Counted from the first letter of the stretch, positions 24,924 to 32,922 are shown. The stretch is 34,673 bases of DNA from an uncultured Bacilli bacterium (GCA_944355255.1 CALVQD010000091.1:1-34673), one strand, 5' to 3'. The notes: a model not told the origin generated them from the letters alone. Translations and numbers: made by a program.

Positions 24924-25867
24924 TACAATAAGTTGGAGAAGATATGGAATGCTAATTTCATTGAATTATGACGAAGCACACCATCTTCGATAATTACAAA
25001 ATCATCTTCAATAATTTTTACATTTAATTTTCTTAAAGCAGCAATATCAACTTTTACAGGATCTTTTTGTTCTAAATCAGCATATTTATCTCGTAATACT
25101 TTATCAATCTTTCCTTCATTTACAATTACTTTATCTACTTTATGTTTTCCTAAATATCGATTTAAGACTTCAATGTGATCTGCAACTGTAAAATTATCTG
25201 TTTCGCCCGGTTGTGTCATCATATTACATACATACATTACTTGAGCATGACTTTTATCTATGGCATGAATTACATCTTTACAAATTAAATTTGGAATAAT
25301 ACTCGTATAAAGACTTCCCATCGATAATAGTATTAAATCTGCTTCTTTAATGGAACGAATTACTTCAGAACTTACGATTGGTTCTTCTTTGTAATAAACC
25401 TTTTTAATAACACCATGTGTTTCTGTAATATTATGTTCTCCCTCTATAACCCTTCCATCTTCCATTTGGGCCATTAAAACAACATTATCTTCAGTTAATG
25501 GTAAAACATGCCCCTTTAAATTGAGAATTTTTGCTAATGCTTCAATCCCCTCTGATAAATTTCCATTAATATTTGACATAGCAGTTAATAATAAATTACC
25601 CACTGTATGCCCATCTAAATCACTGGTTGTGTGAAAACGATAATTAAATAATTTTTCAACTAATGGTTCTACTTCAGACAGAGCAACCAGTACTCTTCTA
25701 ATATCTCCTACCGCAATGGTATTAAATTCTTGTCTTAAACGTCCGGTACTTTTTCCATCATCACAAACCGATACAATCGCTGTAATATCTACTGGAAATT
25801 GTTTTAGTCCTCGAAGTAGAGTAGACATTCCTGTTCCTCCACCAAGTACAACAATCTTCTTTTTCAT
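24923..25867 (-). CDS. glmR: GlmR/YvcK carbon-flux regulator, CofD-like fold
   Basis: 314 residues. YvcK (GlmR) binds UDP-GlcNAc and promotes glucosamine-6-phosphate synthesis and wall growth under gluconeogenic conditions. N-terminal VVLGGGTGMSTLLRGLKQF (7-25) is the nucleotide-sugar-binding loop; VSVCDDGKSTGRLR and GDIRRVLVALS are family blocks, as is LLLTAMSNINGNLSEGIE. GGTGATAGT lies right before the ATG and a perfect TATAAT precedes it. Coupled to whiA. An origin from the F420 enzyme CofD is only a fold relation; context decides for YvcK. Confidence 0.95.
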   Translation of the reverse strand: MKKKIVVLGGGTGMSTLLRGLKQFPVDITAIVSVCDDGKSTGRLRQEFNTIAVGDIRRVLVALSEVEPLVEKLFNYRFHTTSDLDGHTVGNLLLTAMSNINGNLSEGIEALAKILNLKGHVLPLTEDNVVLMAQMEDGRVIEGEHNITETHGVIKKVYYKEEPIVSSEVIRSIKEADLILLSMGSLYTSIIPNLICKDVIHAIDKSHAQVMYVCNMMTQPGETDNFTVADHIEVLNRYLGKHKVDKVIVNEGKIDKVLRDKYADLEQKDPVKVDIAALRKLNVKIIEDDFVIIEDGVLRHNSMKLAFHIFSNLL

Positions 25868-25921
25868 ACTATCACCACTATTATTATACTATAATTTTAG
25901 GTATTTTGATAATCCCTATAC

Positions 25922-25950
25922 AAAAAGAAAAGCATTTTTATGCTTCTTTC
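25922..25950 (-). terminator. intrinsic terminator of trxB
   Basis: Minus strand AAGCAT (25940-25945) pairs with ATGCTT (25930-25935) across a 4-nt loop, extended by GAAAG/CTTTC with one bulge, then a T run. The trxB stop codon (25938-25940) is in the loop. Confidence 0.65.
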
Positions 25951-26843
25951 TCTGCAGTTGTGGCTGCTGTAGCACCATCTCCCACTGCCGTTGTTAATTG
26001 ATAAACTTCCTTTTTTACACAATCTCCGCACGCATAAATCCCATCAATGTTAGTACGCATATTTTGATCGACTACGATGAAATTATGATCTAATTCAACT
26101 CCAGTATTTATTAAAAAACTAGTATTTGGAACAGAACCAATATATACAAATAATCCATCTATAGGTAAAGTTGATGTTCTATTTTCTTTCATAATTTCTA
26201 ACCCGGTTAATTTTTCTTCATTACCATGTAGTGCGATAACTTGAGTTTGATATAAAAATTCAACATTGTGAGAAGATTTTAATTTTTCAAATAATATTTG
26301 ACTCCCCTTAAATTTTTCACTACGATTTAACATAATAATTTTTTTACATAATTTTGTTAAGTACAATGCTTCTTCTAATGCACTGTTTCCACTTCCTACT
26401 ACAGCAACTGTTTTATCTTTAAAAAATACACCATCACATAAAGCACAGTAGCTAATACCATGTCCAATATATTTTTCTTCATGTTCTAATTCTAATTTTC
26501 TTGGTACTCTTCCTGTAGCAATAATTAATTTTTTACACAGATATTCTTTATTATTTGTAATAACATGAATATCTCCCTCTTTTTTTACATCGACTACATT
26601 TTCAAACACCATTGGAATTTCTAATTTTTGCACTTGACCATAGACATTCATAGCAAAACTAGGACCATCGATTTGCAAAAATCCAGGATAATTTTCTATT
26701 TCAGCTGTACGATTAATCTGACCACCAGGTATTTCTTTTTCTAATATTAAAACATCATGCCCTGCTCTTTTTAAATAAATAGCAGCAGTCATTCCACTAA
26801 TACCTCCACCTATGATAATAAATGGATATTGATTATTTTGCAT
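25938..26843 (-). CDS. trxB: thioredoxin reductase-like flavoprotein
   Basis: 301 residues, standard length. FAD-binding GGGISGMTAAIY at the N-terminus, redox pair Cys133-Ala-Leu-Cys136-Asp-Gly, second Rossmann loop VVGSGNSALEEALY (148-161), and GIYACGDC near the end. It should reduce thioredoxin or a similar protein. The NADPH 2'-phosphate motif, HRRxxxR in E. coli TrxB, reads NRSEKFK (173-179): one Arg kept, the other replaced by Ser, and the last by Lys. Cofactor preference may therefore differ from classical NADPH-TrxB, as seen in some Firmicutes homologues. Its ATG overlaps the lgt stop by 11 bases, an unusual partnership of envelope and redox genes that is known in Firmicutes (lgt near trxB). 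Confidence 0.88.
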   Translation of the reverse strand: MQNNQYPFIIIGGGISGMTAAIYLKRAGHDVLILEKEIPGGQINRTAEIENYPGFLQIDGPSFAMNVYGQVQKLEIPMVFENVVDVKKEGDIHVITNNKEYLCKKLIIATGRVPRKLELEHEEKYIGHGISYCALCDGVFFKDKTVAVVGSGNSALEEALYLTKLCKKIIMLNRSEKFKGSQILFEKLKSSHNVEFLYQTQVIALHGNEEKLTGLEIMKENRTSTLPIDGLFVYIGSVPNTSFLINTGVELDHNFIVVDQNMRTNIDGIYACGDCVKKEVYQLTTAVGDGATAATTAEKEA

Positions 26844-27630
26844 AGTTTTCCTCCCAATATTTCTTTTTCCACTTTTTAATACTTAAAATACATAATATAA
26901 TTCCTGAAATTACAAATAAGAGAGACATAATTTGAGCAATTTTAAAATTACCTAACATAAGACTGTCTGTTCTTAACTGTTCTACAAAAAAACGTTCAAT
27001 GCCATACCAAATAAGATAAAAACTAGTAAGAGACCCTAATTTGATATTTTTTCGCTTATGTAAAATTAATAAAATGATAAAACCTAGAAAACACCAAAGA
27101 GATTCATATAAAAAAGTAGGGTGATGATATGCTCCATTAATATACATTCCATCAATAATAAACTGTGGAAGATGAAGACTTTTTAGAAAAGATAGTGTAG
27201 TAACAGGGCCATATGCTTCACCATTCATAAAATTTCCCCAACGTCCAATTGTCTGACCTAAAATAAGACTAATCACAATCATATCGCAAAAAAATAGGGG
27301 AGAATAATGATTTTTTTTTGTAAAATATAATAAATAGAGGAGTCCAGCAATAATCCCACCATGAATTGCTAGACCACCTTCCCATACTTTAAAAATATCA
27401 ATTGGATCACTTAAATAATAATCTAAGTGAAAAAGAACAAAATATAATCTTGCTCCAATAAAAGCAATTGGTAATAAAAGAAAGAAAAAATCGATCATTT
27501 TATCTTCAGATATCCCATGGCGTTTTGCTTCTTGTAAAACAAGATAACCACCTAATATCAAACCAATTGCAATAAAAACAGAATACCAGTGAATCTGAAT
27601 ATTTCCAATTTGAATCAAAATAGGATTCAT
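26833..27630 (-). CDS. lgt: prolipoprotein diacylglyceryl transferase
   Basis: 265-residue, seven-helix enzyme that attaches diacylglycerol from phosphatidylglycerol to the lipobox Cys of preprolipoproteins, at the outer side of the plasma membrane. The Lgt signature is exact: GRWGNFMNGEAYG (129-141), and HGG (90-92) with the preceding EGGLAI is conserved; TFLYES and the late YGIERFFVEQLRTDSL are also family blocks. Overlaps the yvlD-like gene by 4 bases (ATGA) and trxB by 11. hprK, which lies between yvlD and lgt in Bacillus, is absent here. Confidence 0.97.
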   Translation of the reverse strand: MNPILIQIGNIQIHWYSVFIAIGLILGGYLVLQEAKRHGISEDKMIDFFFLLLPIAFIGARLYFVLFHLDYYLSDPIDIFKVWEGGLAIHGGIIAGLLYLLYFTKKNHYSPLFFCDMIVISLILGQTIGRWGNFMNGEAYGPVTTLSFLKSLHLPQFIIDGMYINGAYHHPTFLYESLWCFLGFIILLILHKRKNIKLGSLTSFYLIWYGIERFFVEQLRTDSLMLGNFKIAQIMSLLFVISGIILCILSIKKWKKKYWEENYAK

Positions 27631-28058
27631 GATCTATTTCTCCTAAATAATGGAGTTAATACAATACTATCCATTAACATATTTAAAATAGATATAATCA
27701 CTGCAATTAAGAATGCCATCCAAATCCCATGAATTTGAAAATGATCCTGTAATAAAAAACTAACAATATATAGAATAAATACATTAATAAACGGATAAAA
27801 AAGTCCTAATGTTAATCCGGTAATTGGTAGAGTTAACCAAAATAAAATCGGCTTAATAGTTTTATTTAATATAAATGTAATAATTGCAGCAACAAGCGCC
27901 CACATTCCAAATAAATTAGAATCAATATGTAGTGTTTTTGGGAACAAAATAGATACAGCAATTAAAATAATCGCATATCCAACCATTCCAACTAACCATT
28001 CAATAATATGATTTAAATGAATTTTCTTATCTTTTTCATCTTCTATAATCACTTTCAT
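27627..28058 (-). CDS. YvlD-like membrane protein, phage-holin-4_2 family
   Basis: 143 residues, four hydrophobic segments (about 22-40, 52-65, 72-98 and 112-128) with the family motif NKTIKPILFWLTLPIT and LGLFYPFINVFILYI. The Pfam name refers to a phage holin relation; in Bacillus the homologue YvlD belongs to a chromosomal operon near hprK-lgt, so no prophage is implied. It begins an operon with lgt and trxB. An extended -10 (TGGTATAAT, minus strand, 28080-28088) lies about 20 bases upstream of the ATG, with TAAGGA before the start. Confidence 0.8.
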   Translation of the reverse strand: MKVIIEDEKDKKIHLNHIIEWLVGMVGYAIILIAVSILFPKTLHIDSNLFGMWALVAAIITFILNKTIKPILFWLTLPITGLTLGLFYPFINVFILYIVSFLLQDHFQIHGIWMAFLIAVIISILNMLMDSIVLTPLFRRNRS

Positions 28059-28149
28059 TATTTCACATCCTTATTTCCTATTATACCATAATTGTATGTC
28101 AACTTCCATCTACACTTTTTTCATTCTATATGACATTTTTAGACACAAA

Positions 28150-28175
28150 TAGAGTATATGTTTAGTTATACTCTA
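28150..28175 (-). terminator. hairpin after uvrB
   Basis: TAGAGTATA (28150-28158) pairs perfectly with TATACTCTA (28167-28175) around an 8-nt loop, 12 bases past the uvrB stop. The downstream tract on the minus strand is only ATTTG, so termination may be weak. Confidence 0.5.
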
Positions 28176-28187
28176 TGAGTTATTCTT

Positions 28188-30137
28188 TTATTCGCTTTGT
28201 AATTCAAATAAAATATCTCTTAATTCCATTGCTCTTTCAAAATCTAAATTTTTTGCAGCGCGATTCATTTCTGCTTCAATATCAGCCATTAATTTTCGTT
28301 TTTCTTGTTTACTCATTTTCTCTGGTTTTGCTTCTTCTATTTCCTTATTATTAGAAATTACTTCATGAATTTCTTTTATAATTGTTTTCGGTACAATTCC
28401 ATGCTCTTTATTATATTTTTCTTGAATTTCACGTCGTCTTTTTGTTTCTTCTATTGCAACTTTCATAGAATCGCTAATGGTATCAGCATACATAATAACA
28501 TGTCCTTCACTATTACGAGCCGCTCTTCCAATCGTTTGAATCAAACTTCTATCACTACGTAAAAATCCTTGTTTGTCTGCATCTAATATTGCAATTAAAC
28601 TTACTTCTGGAATATCAATTCCTTCACGTAATAAATTAATTCCAACTACAACATCGTATTTTCCCAATCTTAAATCACGAATAATACGCATACGTTCTAA
28701 TGTTTTTATTTCACTATGAAGATATGCAACTTTTATATCAGCATTTTTCAAATAAGTTGTTAATTCTTCAGCCATACGAATTGTTAAAGTTGTAACTAAA
28801 GTTCTTTCATTTTTGTCTATTCGTTTGTGAATCTCATTTAGTAAATCATCAATTTGATCTTTTGTAGGTTTTACTTCAATTGTTGGATCTAATAATCCAG
28901 TCGGACGAATAATCTGTTCTACTACTTGATTGTTCGCAAGTTCTTTTTCATAATCCCCAGGTGTAGCAGACACATATATTGCTTGATGAATTTTTCCTTC
29001 AAATTCCTCAAATCGAAGAGGGCGGTTATCTAAAGCACTAGGAAGACGAAATCCATAATTTACAAGAACTGCTTTTCTCGCTCTATCTCCATTATACATT
29101 CCTCTTACTTGTGGCAAAGTAACATGTGATTCATCCACAACTAATAAGAAATCATCACCAAAGAAATCAATTAAAGTTGTAGGCATTGCTCCTGGTGGTT
29201 TTAATGCAAGTGGTCTAGAATAATTTTCTACACCTCTACAAGATCCAGTTTCCAAAAGCATTTCCATATCATAATTCGTTCTTTCCATTAATCTTTGATA
29301 TTCTATTAATTTATTTTCTTTTTTAAATTTTGCCAACTGTTCTTCTAATTCTTCTTTAATATTTTTTACAGCAATTTTTAATTTATCTTCATTTGTTACG
29401 AAGTGACTTGCTGGAAAAATACTAATACTTTTCTTTAAATTCAAAATTGCACCCGTCACAGTATCAAATTCAGCAATTTTTTCTACTTCATCTCCAAAAA
29501 ATTCAATACGAATTCCTTTTCCGTGTTGATTAATTGGAACTAACTCTAATGTATCACCATGAACACGAAACGCTCCACGTTTCAAGTCCAATTGATTTCG
29601 TTCATATAACATTTCAATTAACTTTTCAATTACTTCATCACGATCAATTGTCTCCCCAACATCAATCGTTAACATTTTCTTACGATATTCTTCTATATCT
29701 CCAATTCCGTAAATACAAGAAACGCTCGCTACTACAATGACATCTTTATATTTGAGTAGGGCAGATGTTGCAGAGTGGCGAAGTTCATCAATCTCATCAT
29801 TAATTGCTGCATCTTTTTCTATATAAGTATCTGTTTTTGCAACATATGCTTCTGGTTGATAATAGTCATAATATGAGACAAAATATTCTACATGGTTATT
29901 AGGAAACAATTCTTTCAATTCTCCATATAACTGTCCTGCCAACGTTTTGTTATGAGCTAAAACGAGGGTAGGTTTATTGACTTCTTTAATTACATTTGCG
30001 ACTGTAAACGTTTTTCCTGTACCTGTTGCACCCAATAAAACCTGAGCCTTTTTTCCATTTTTTATTCCTTCAACTAATTCTTTAATTGCCTTAGGTTGGT
30101 CCCCACTTGGCTTATATTTTGACACTAATTCGAACAT
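28188..30137 (-). CDS. uvrB: excinuclease ABC subunit B
   Basis: 649-residue damage-verifying helicase of nucleotide excision repair. Walker A GATGTGKT near residue 39-46, the tyrosine-rich beta-hairpin [13 protein letters not shown] that clamps [15 protein letters not shown] (motif II), helicase motif [14 protein letters not shown], and a C-terminal UVR segment ([18 protein letters not shown]) for UvrC contact. The frame extends to 30242, but AAGGAGGG precedes ATG 30137 and the normal UvrB N-terminus starts there. uvrA is not adjacent downstream, unlike in Bacillus. A long palindrome lies 49 bases upstream. Confidence 0.97.
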   Translation of the reverse strand: MFELVSKYKPSGDQPKAIKELVEGIKNGKKAQVLLGATGTGKTFTVANVIKEVNKPTLVLAHNKTLAGQLYGELKELFPNNHVEYFVSYYDYYQPEAYVAKTDTYIEKDAAINDEIDELRHSATSALLKYKDVIVVASVSCIYGIGDIEEYRKKMLTIDVGETIDRDEVIEKLIEMLYERNQLDLKRGAFRVHGDTLELVPINQHGKGIRIEFFGDEVEKIAEFDTVTGAILNLKKSISIFPASHFVTNEDKLKIAVKNIKEELEEQLAKFKKENKLIEYQRLMERTNYDMEMLLETGSCRGVENYSRPLALKPPGAMPTTLIDFFGDDFLLVVDESHVTLPQVRGMYNGDRARKAVLVNYGFRLPSALDNRPLRFEEFEGKIHQAIYVSATPGDYEKELANNQVVEQIIRPTGLLDPTIEVKPTKDQIDDLLNEIHKRIDKNERTLVTTLTIRMAEELTTYLKNADIKVAYLHSEIKTLERMRIIRDLRLGKYDVVVGINLLREGIDIPEVSLIAILDADKQGFLRSDRSLIQTIGRAARNSEGHVIMYADTISDSMKVAIEETKRRREIQEKYNKEHGIVPKTIIKEIHEVISNNKEIEEAKPEKMSKQEKRKLMADIEAEMNRAAKNLDFERAMELRDILFELQSE

Positions 30138-30185
30138 ATTACCCTCCTTACTATGACCATTATCAACCTTAAAACTCATATTCTG

Positions 30186-30203
30186 TCTGTTAAATTTAAC
30201 AGA
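30186..30203. promoter_or_regulatory. 18-bp perfect palindrome upstream of uvrB, candidate operator
   Basis: TCTGTTAAATTTAACAGA is self-complementary over 18 bp with no spacer. It is in the uvrB leader between a possible promoter and the start codon. It does not match the Bacillus LexA (DinR) box GAAC-N4-GTTC. The remaining uvrB to deoxyribosyltransferase intergenic sequence (30138-30462) holds this element, the possible promoter and the terminator at 30405-30440; otherwise nothing is recognised. Confidence 0.5.
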
Positions 30204-30244
30204 AAACGAATAAAAATGCATTTTGGCCACAAATTTAATCAATC

Positions 30245-30274
30245 ATACTATTAAACTTATTGAAACCGAAACAA
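30245..30274 (-). promoter_or_regulatory. possible uvrB promoter
   Basis: Minus strand TTGTTT (30269-30274), 18-bp spacer, TAGTAT (30245-30250). If used, the palindrome at 30186-30203 would be centred about 45 bases into the transcript. Confidence 0.35.
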
Positions 30275-30404
30275 ACTCGATACCCTATTCTAACACTTAT
30301 TTTACAATAAAACAAGGAAACTATACCAGCTTTCCATGGTTCATTTCTAAATATTTTGAAAATTTAAATTACACTAAAAAAAATACCAATATGAACTAGT
30401 CAAG

Positions 30405-30440
30405 AAAAAGTAGACTAATGTTTTTTTACTGTCTACTTTT
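30405..30440 (-). terminator. terminator of the nucleotide-metabolism cassette
   Basis: Minus strand AAAAGTAGAC (30431-30440 side) pairs with GTCTACTTTT (30406-30415 side), 10 bp, 15-nt A-rich loop, then TCTTG. It lies 23 bases past the stop of the last cassette gene. Confidence 0.7.
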
Positions 30441-30462
30441 ATAATATCACTTCAATATGGTA

Positions 30463-31404
30463 TCAATTATATCTGATATTATTAATTATTACTTTTATAG
30501 TTTCTTCTATGCTTTTTGTTAATATAGTACATGACTGTTCTAGCATTAACGTAACACCAAATTCTTGCTTTCCTTCAACATAATATTTAACAGGATTTGA
30601 TTCATATCCAATAATATTCAATTTATTATAGTAAGCAAAACCTTGTAAAATAGATGAATCTAAATCTGGTTCATTTTCATCATAGCATGTTAAATAAATT
30701 TTACAATTTTTTAAGTTTTTTAGATCTGTATCAACTGAATATCCTGATAAATATCTGGTGCTGATCCAATAAGTGATTTTGTTTTGATCTAATATTTTAG
30801 TTATCTTTTCAACGATCATTCTATTCCACTCATATTTAAATCCTGAAAAATCTATAAAAATATCAAATTTCTTATCATTATTAGAATACTCATATATTTT
30901 TTCATTTACATTATCTAATATTTCTGTGACAAATTTAGAAAACATTTTTATATTAAAATTCAATTCATTTTCATATGTTAATTTACTATTATTTATATAT
31001 TCATATTTAAATATATTAGCAACTTGATCTATAATAGGTGATAATTTATATTCAACATTACTTGATAATTTATTTTTATAAAAATCTGTATTAAAAATAT
31101 ATAGTGGCACTTTTTTTGCAAGACAGTATCCAATTTCAAATCCAACACCAGCATCATAAGATGTTCCATCAAGTCTAGTTATGAAAATATCTGTATTATT
31201 TAAAAATTTTATATCGGCTTCAAAAATATTTTTAGCAGCATTTCCAACCATACTAACTTTCATATTACTATCTTTAAATGGTAAATATATGTTGTCATCA
31301 CTGAATTTTTTACTATTAAAAACGCTATTATACATGACTACTGATATTTTTCTATCAAAAAAACTATACAATTTTGTAGCTAAATATATATTATTTTTCT
31401 TCAT
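30463..31404 (-). CDS. protein with two nucleoside 2-deoxyribosyltransferase-like domains
   Basis: 313 residues. The first half (about 1-110) looks like a nucleoside 2-deoxyribosyltransferase: IYLATKLYSFFDR at the N-terminus, then EADIKFLNNTDIFITRLDGTSYDAGVGFEIGY with Asp79-Gly80, Asp84 and the candidate nucleophile Glu90. The second half (about 180-310) repeats the same strand pattern: KFDIFIDFSGFKYEWN, CKIYLTCYDENEPDLD, then SSILQGFAYYNKLNIIGYES; where the first copy has Glu, the second has Gln254, so it is probably non-catalytic. Such enzymes swap or hydrolyse bases on deoxynucleosides or nucleotides. The gene overlaps the MazG-like gene by 14 bases. Ile is often coded ATA, and AT content is higher than in the housekeeping genes by eye, suggesting transfer. 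Exact substrate unknown. Confidence 0.72.
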   Translation of the reverse strand: MKKNNIYLATKLYSFFDRKISVVMYNSVFNSKKFSDDNIYLPFKDSNMKVSMVGNAAKNIFEADIKFLNNTDIFITRLDGTSYDAGVGFEIGYCLAKKVPLYIFNTDFYKNKLSSNVEYKLSPIIDQVANIFKYEYINNSKLTYENELNFNIKMFSKFVTEILDNVNEKIYEYSNNDKKFDIFIDFSGFKYEWNRMIVEKITKILDQNKITYWISTRYLSGYSVDTDLKNLKNCKIYLTCYDENEPDLDSSILQGFAYYNKLNIIGYESNPVKYYVEGKQEFGVTLMLEQSCTILTKSIEETIKVIINNIRYN

Positions 31405-31705
31405 ATTCTTTAACTCTTGTATTTACACCATCAATTATTTTATATTCTCTGTGTTTATTTTTATTTATTTTCTTTAAAAGCTCACTTTCTAAATCCACAT
31501 TTAAAATCTCAGATAATCCTAATAAATAAATCACAACATCAGCAATTTCCTCTCCTACATCATCTTTTTTCTTACGCCACGCTTCATATGCTTCAGCTAC
31601 TTCTCCATATGTTAAACAAAATTCTTTATTAATATCTGTAACATTAAATCCTTTATCTAACTTATTTTGATAAACATCCTTTTGTATTTGTTTCAAATTT
31701 ATCAT
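31391..31705 (-). CDS. MazG-like nucleotide pyrophosphohydrolase
   Basis: 104 residues, a single-domain all-alpha NTP pyrophosphatase. The metal-binding pattern is present: EVAEAYEAWRKK (about 35-46, Glu residues in EVAEAYE) and GEEIADVVIYLLGL (about 51-64, Glu52-Glu53 and Asp56), followed by the tail KINKNKHREY that aligns with the KN.R family end. It would hydrolyse (d)NTPs to (d)NMPs. GGAGGA lies 8 bases before the ATG inside the end of the upstream gene; the 44-base overlap with that gene is therefore real. In phages and mobile elements MazG-like proteins adjust nucleotide or ppGpp pools. Confidence 0.82.
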   Translation of the reverse strand: MINLKQIQKDVYQNKLDKGFNVTDINKEFCLTYGEVAEAYEAWRKKKDDVGEEIADVVIYLLGLSEILNVDLESELLKKINKNKHREYKIIDGVNTRVKEYEEK

Positions 31706-32294
31706 TCTTTTCTTCCTCCAATACTCCTTTTACTATTTTTCTTATTTCAAATATTCTTTTTTCCATGAATTCAGGATGATCCTTAAACCACTTTATATTA
31801 AGTGGAGATGGGTGAGGTAATACAATGGCCAATTTTCCATTAAGATAATTATTCTTGAAAATTAGATCATTATAACTTTCATTTGGAAAAAACATTTTTG
31901 CTGATTTTGCGCCAATTAATATATAAATTTTATTATTTATATATTCTAGTTCTCTTTTTATCCATGTTTCAAAACACACCTTTGGTGGCATTCTATCATT
32001 ACCATTTTTATCTTTTCCAGGATAACAATGAGCTAGCGATGCAATATAAAAATTATCTGGATTATAAAATACATCATCTTCAATCTTATACCATTCATAT
32101 TTTAATTTTTTTCCGGTTTGATCTGTAAAAGGCTTTAATGTTTCATGAACAGTTGCGGATGGTGCTTGACTAATTTGAATTATTTTGGAATTCACATTTC
32201 CTAAAAAAATAGGATGAGGTTGAAATCCAAATTTTTCTTTACAAATTTCACACTTCTTTAAATTTTCTAATAAACTATTAAAATCTTCTTTCAT
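31662..32294 (-). CDS. uracil-DNA glycosylase family protein, Fe-S type
   Basis: About 210 residues from ATG 32294 (an in-frame ATG at 32324 lacks a site; GGAGGAG lies 13 bases before 32294, a little far). It has the family-4/5 UDG layout: CEIC (Cys15, Cys18), motif A region IISQAPSATVHETLKPFTDQTGK in place of GEAPG, LAHCYPGK (Cys90), VCFETW (Cys107), ILIGAKSAKMFF, and motif B HPSPLN (161-164). The four Cys match the [4Fe-4S] ligands of thermophilic-type UDGs. It should recognise uracil or another modified base in DNA, or act in a base-modification pathway. The unusual QAPSATVHE motif A means substrate should not be assumed. Overlaps tmk at its 5' end and the MazG-like gene at its 3' end. Confidence 0.8.
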   Translation of the reverse strand: MKEDFNSLLENLKKCEICKEKFGFQPHPIFLGNVNSKIIQISQAPSATVHETLKPFTDQTGKKLKYEWYKIEDDVFYNPDNFYIASLAHCYPGKDKNGNDRMPPKVCFETWIKRELEYINNKIYILIGAKSAKMFFPNESYNDLIFKNNYLNGKLAIVLPHPSPLNIKWFKDHPEFMEKRIFEIRKIVKGVLEEEKNDKFETNTKGCLSK

Positions 32295-32864
32295 TCTTTT
32301 TTCTAAACTCCTCCATTTTTTCAATTACTTCAACAAATATATTTTCAATTGGTTGCATACCATTAATATAAATTAAATTATTTTCATCAAGAATAGATAA
32401 ATATGCACTTCTCACTTTTTCCAATTGTTCAGGTGTTGATTTTATATTAAATTTAGTGTCCACATTTCTGTTAACAGATTCATCTACTGTTATATCTATA
32501 AAAAATCCTATATCAGCTTTTGGAAACACTGAATTAATATTAGTTACCCAATTTTTATCAACGCCTTCCGCCATTCGATAAGCAAGTGCAGATGGAACAT
32601 ATCTATCAAATAACATTATTTTATTTTTTAAATCATCCTGCTTCATATTTCTCATTCTTATATATCTATCTGTTGCAAATAAATATGCTTTCAAAATAGG
32701 ATCTAATGTTCCCTCTTTGGCCATTTTTTTAATTCTTTTCCAATATTTGTTTCAAATTCTTTTGATATTTCAACATCTATCTCTAAATTTAAATAATAAT
32801 CTTTTATCATTTCCACTAATGTAGTTTTTCCACAATTATCTAAACCTTCAAATATTACTAGCAT
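32278..32864 (-). pseudogene. tmk: thymidylate kinase in two frames joined by a -1 shift
   Basis: dTMP kinase-like protein of about 195 residues if read through. The 5' part (32864 down to 32703) encodes 53 residues starting MLVIFEGLDNCGKTTLVEM with the P-loop, and stops at a TAG. The 3' part (32724 to 32278), in the -1 frame, continues without loss: LDPILKAYLFATDRYIRM and the DRYVPSALAYRMAEG motif, followed by the lid and C-terminal helices. The switch is at seven A (minus strand; 32724-32730) read as TTA AAA AAA, i.e. A_AAA_AAA, a classic -1 slippery heptamer. Possibilities: true loss of function, programmed frameshifting or transcriptional slippage, or a homopolymer sequencing error. AGGTGA precedes the ATG at 8 bases. 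Homology downstream of the shift is intact, which argues against an old pseudogene. Confidence 0.8.
32724..32730 (-). other. A7 slippery heptamer in tmk
   Basis: Seven A on the minus strand, in phase A_AAA_AAA with the upstream tmk frame. A one-base backward slip puts the ribosome exactly in the downstream tmk frame at ATG GCC AAA. No clear stimulatory Shine-Dalgarno lies close upstream. Confidence 0.55.
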
Positions 32865-32883
32865 GCTAAATCACCTCACAAAT

Positions 32884-32913
32884 TTTATATCACGTATAAT
32901 ACTGATTAGTAAA
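32884..32913 (-). promoter_or_regulatory. promoter of the nucleotide-metabolism cassette
   Basis: Minus strand TTTACT (32908-32913), 18-bp spacer, TATAAA (32884-32889) with an extended TG. It lies 20 bases before the tmk start. Confidence 0.5.
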
Positions 32914-32922
32914 TTGATGAAG

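Noticed and set aside
27627-28058. Prophage holin
   Set aside because: The family name suggests a holin, but the operon with lgt and trxB and the absence of any phage gene point to a chromosomal YvlD-like protein.
28096-28101. TTGACA (minus strand) as the -35 of the yvlD-like gene
   Set aside because: Only 10 bp separate it from the TATAAT at 28080-28085. The extended -10 is the more likely core element.
30138-30460. Classical LexA/DinR box before uvrB
   Set aside because: No GAAC-N4-GTTC site was found by eye; only the unrelated palindrome at 30186-30203.
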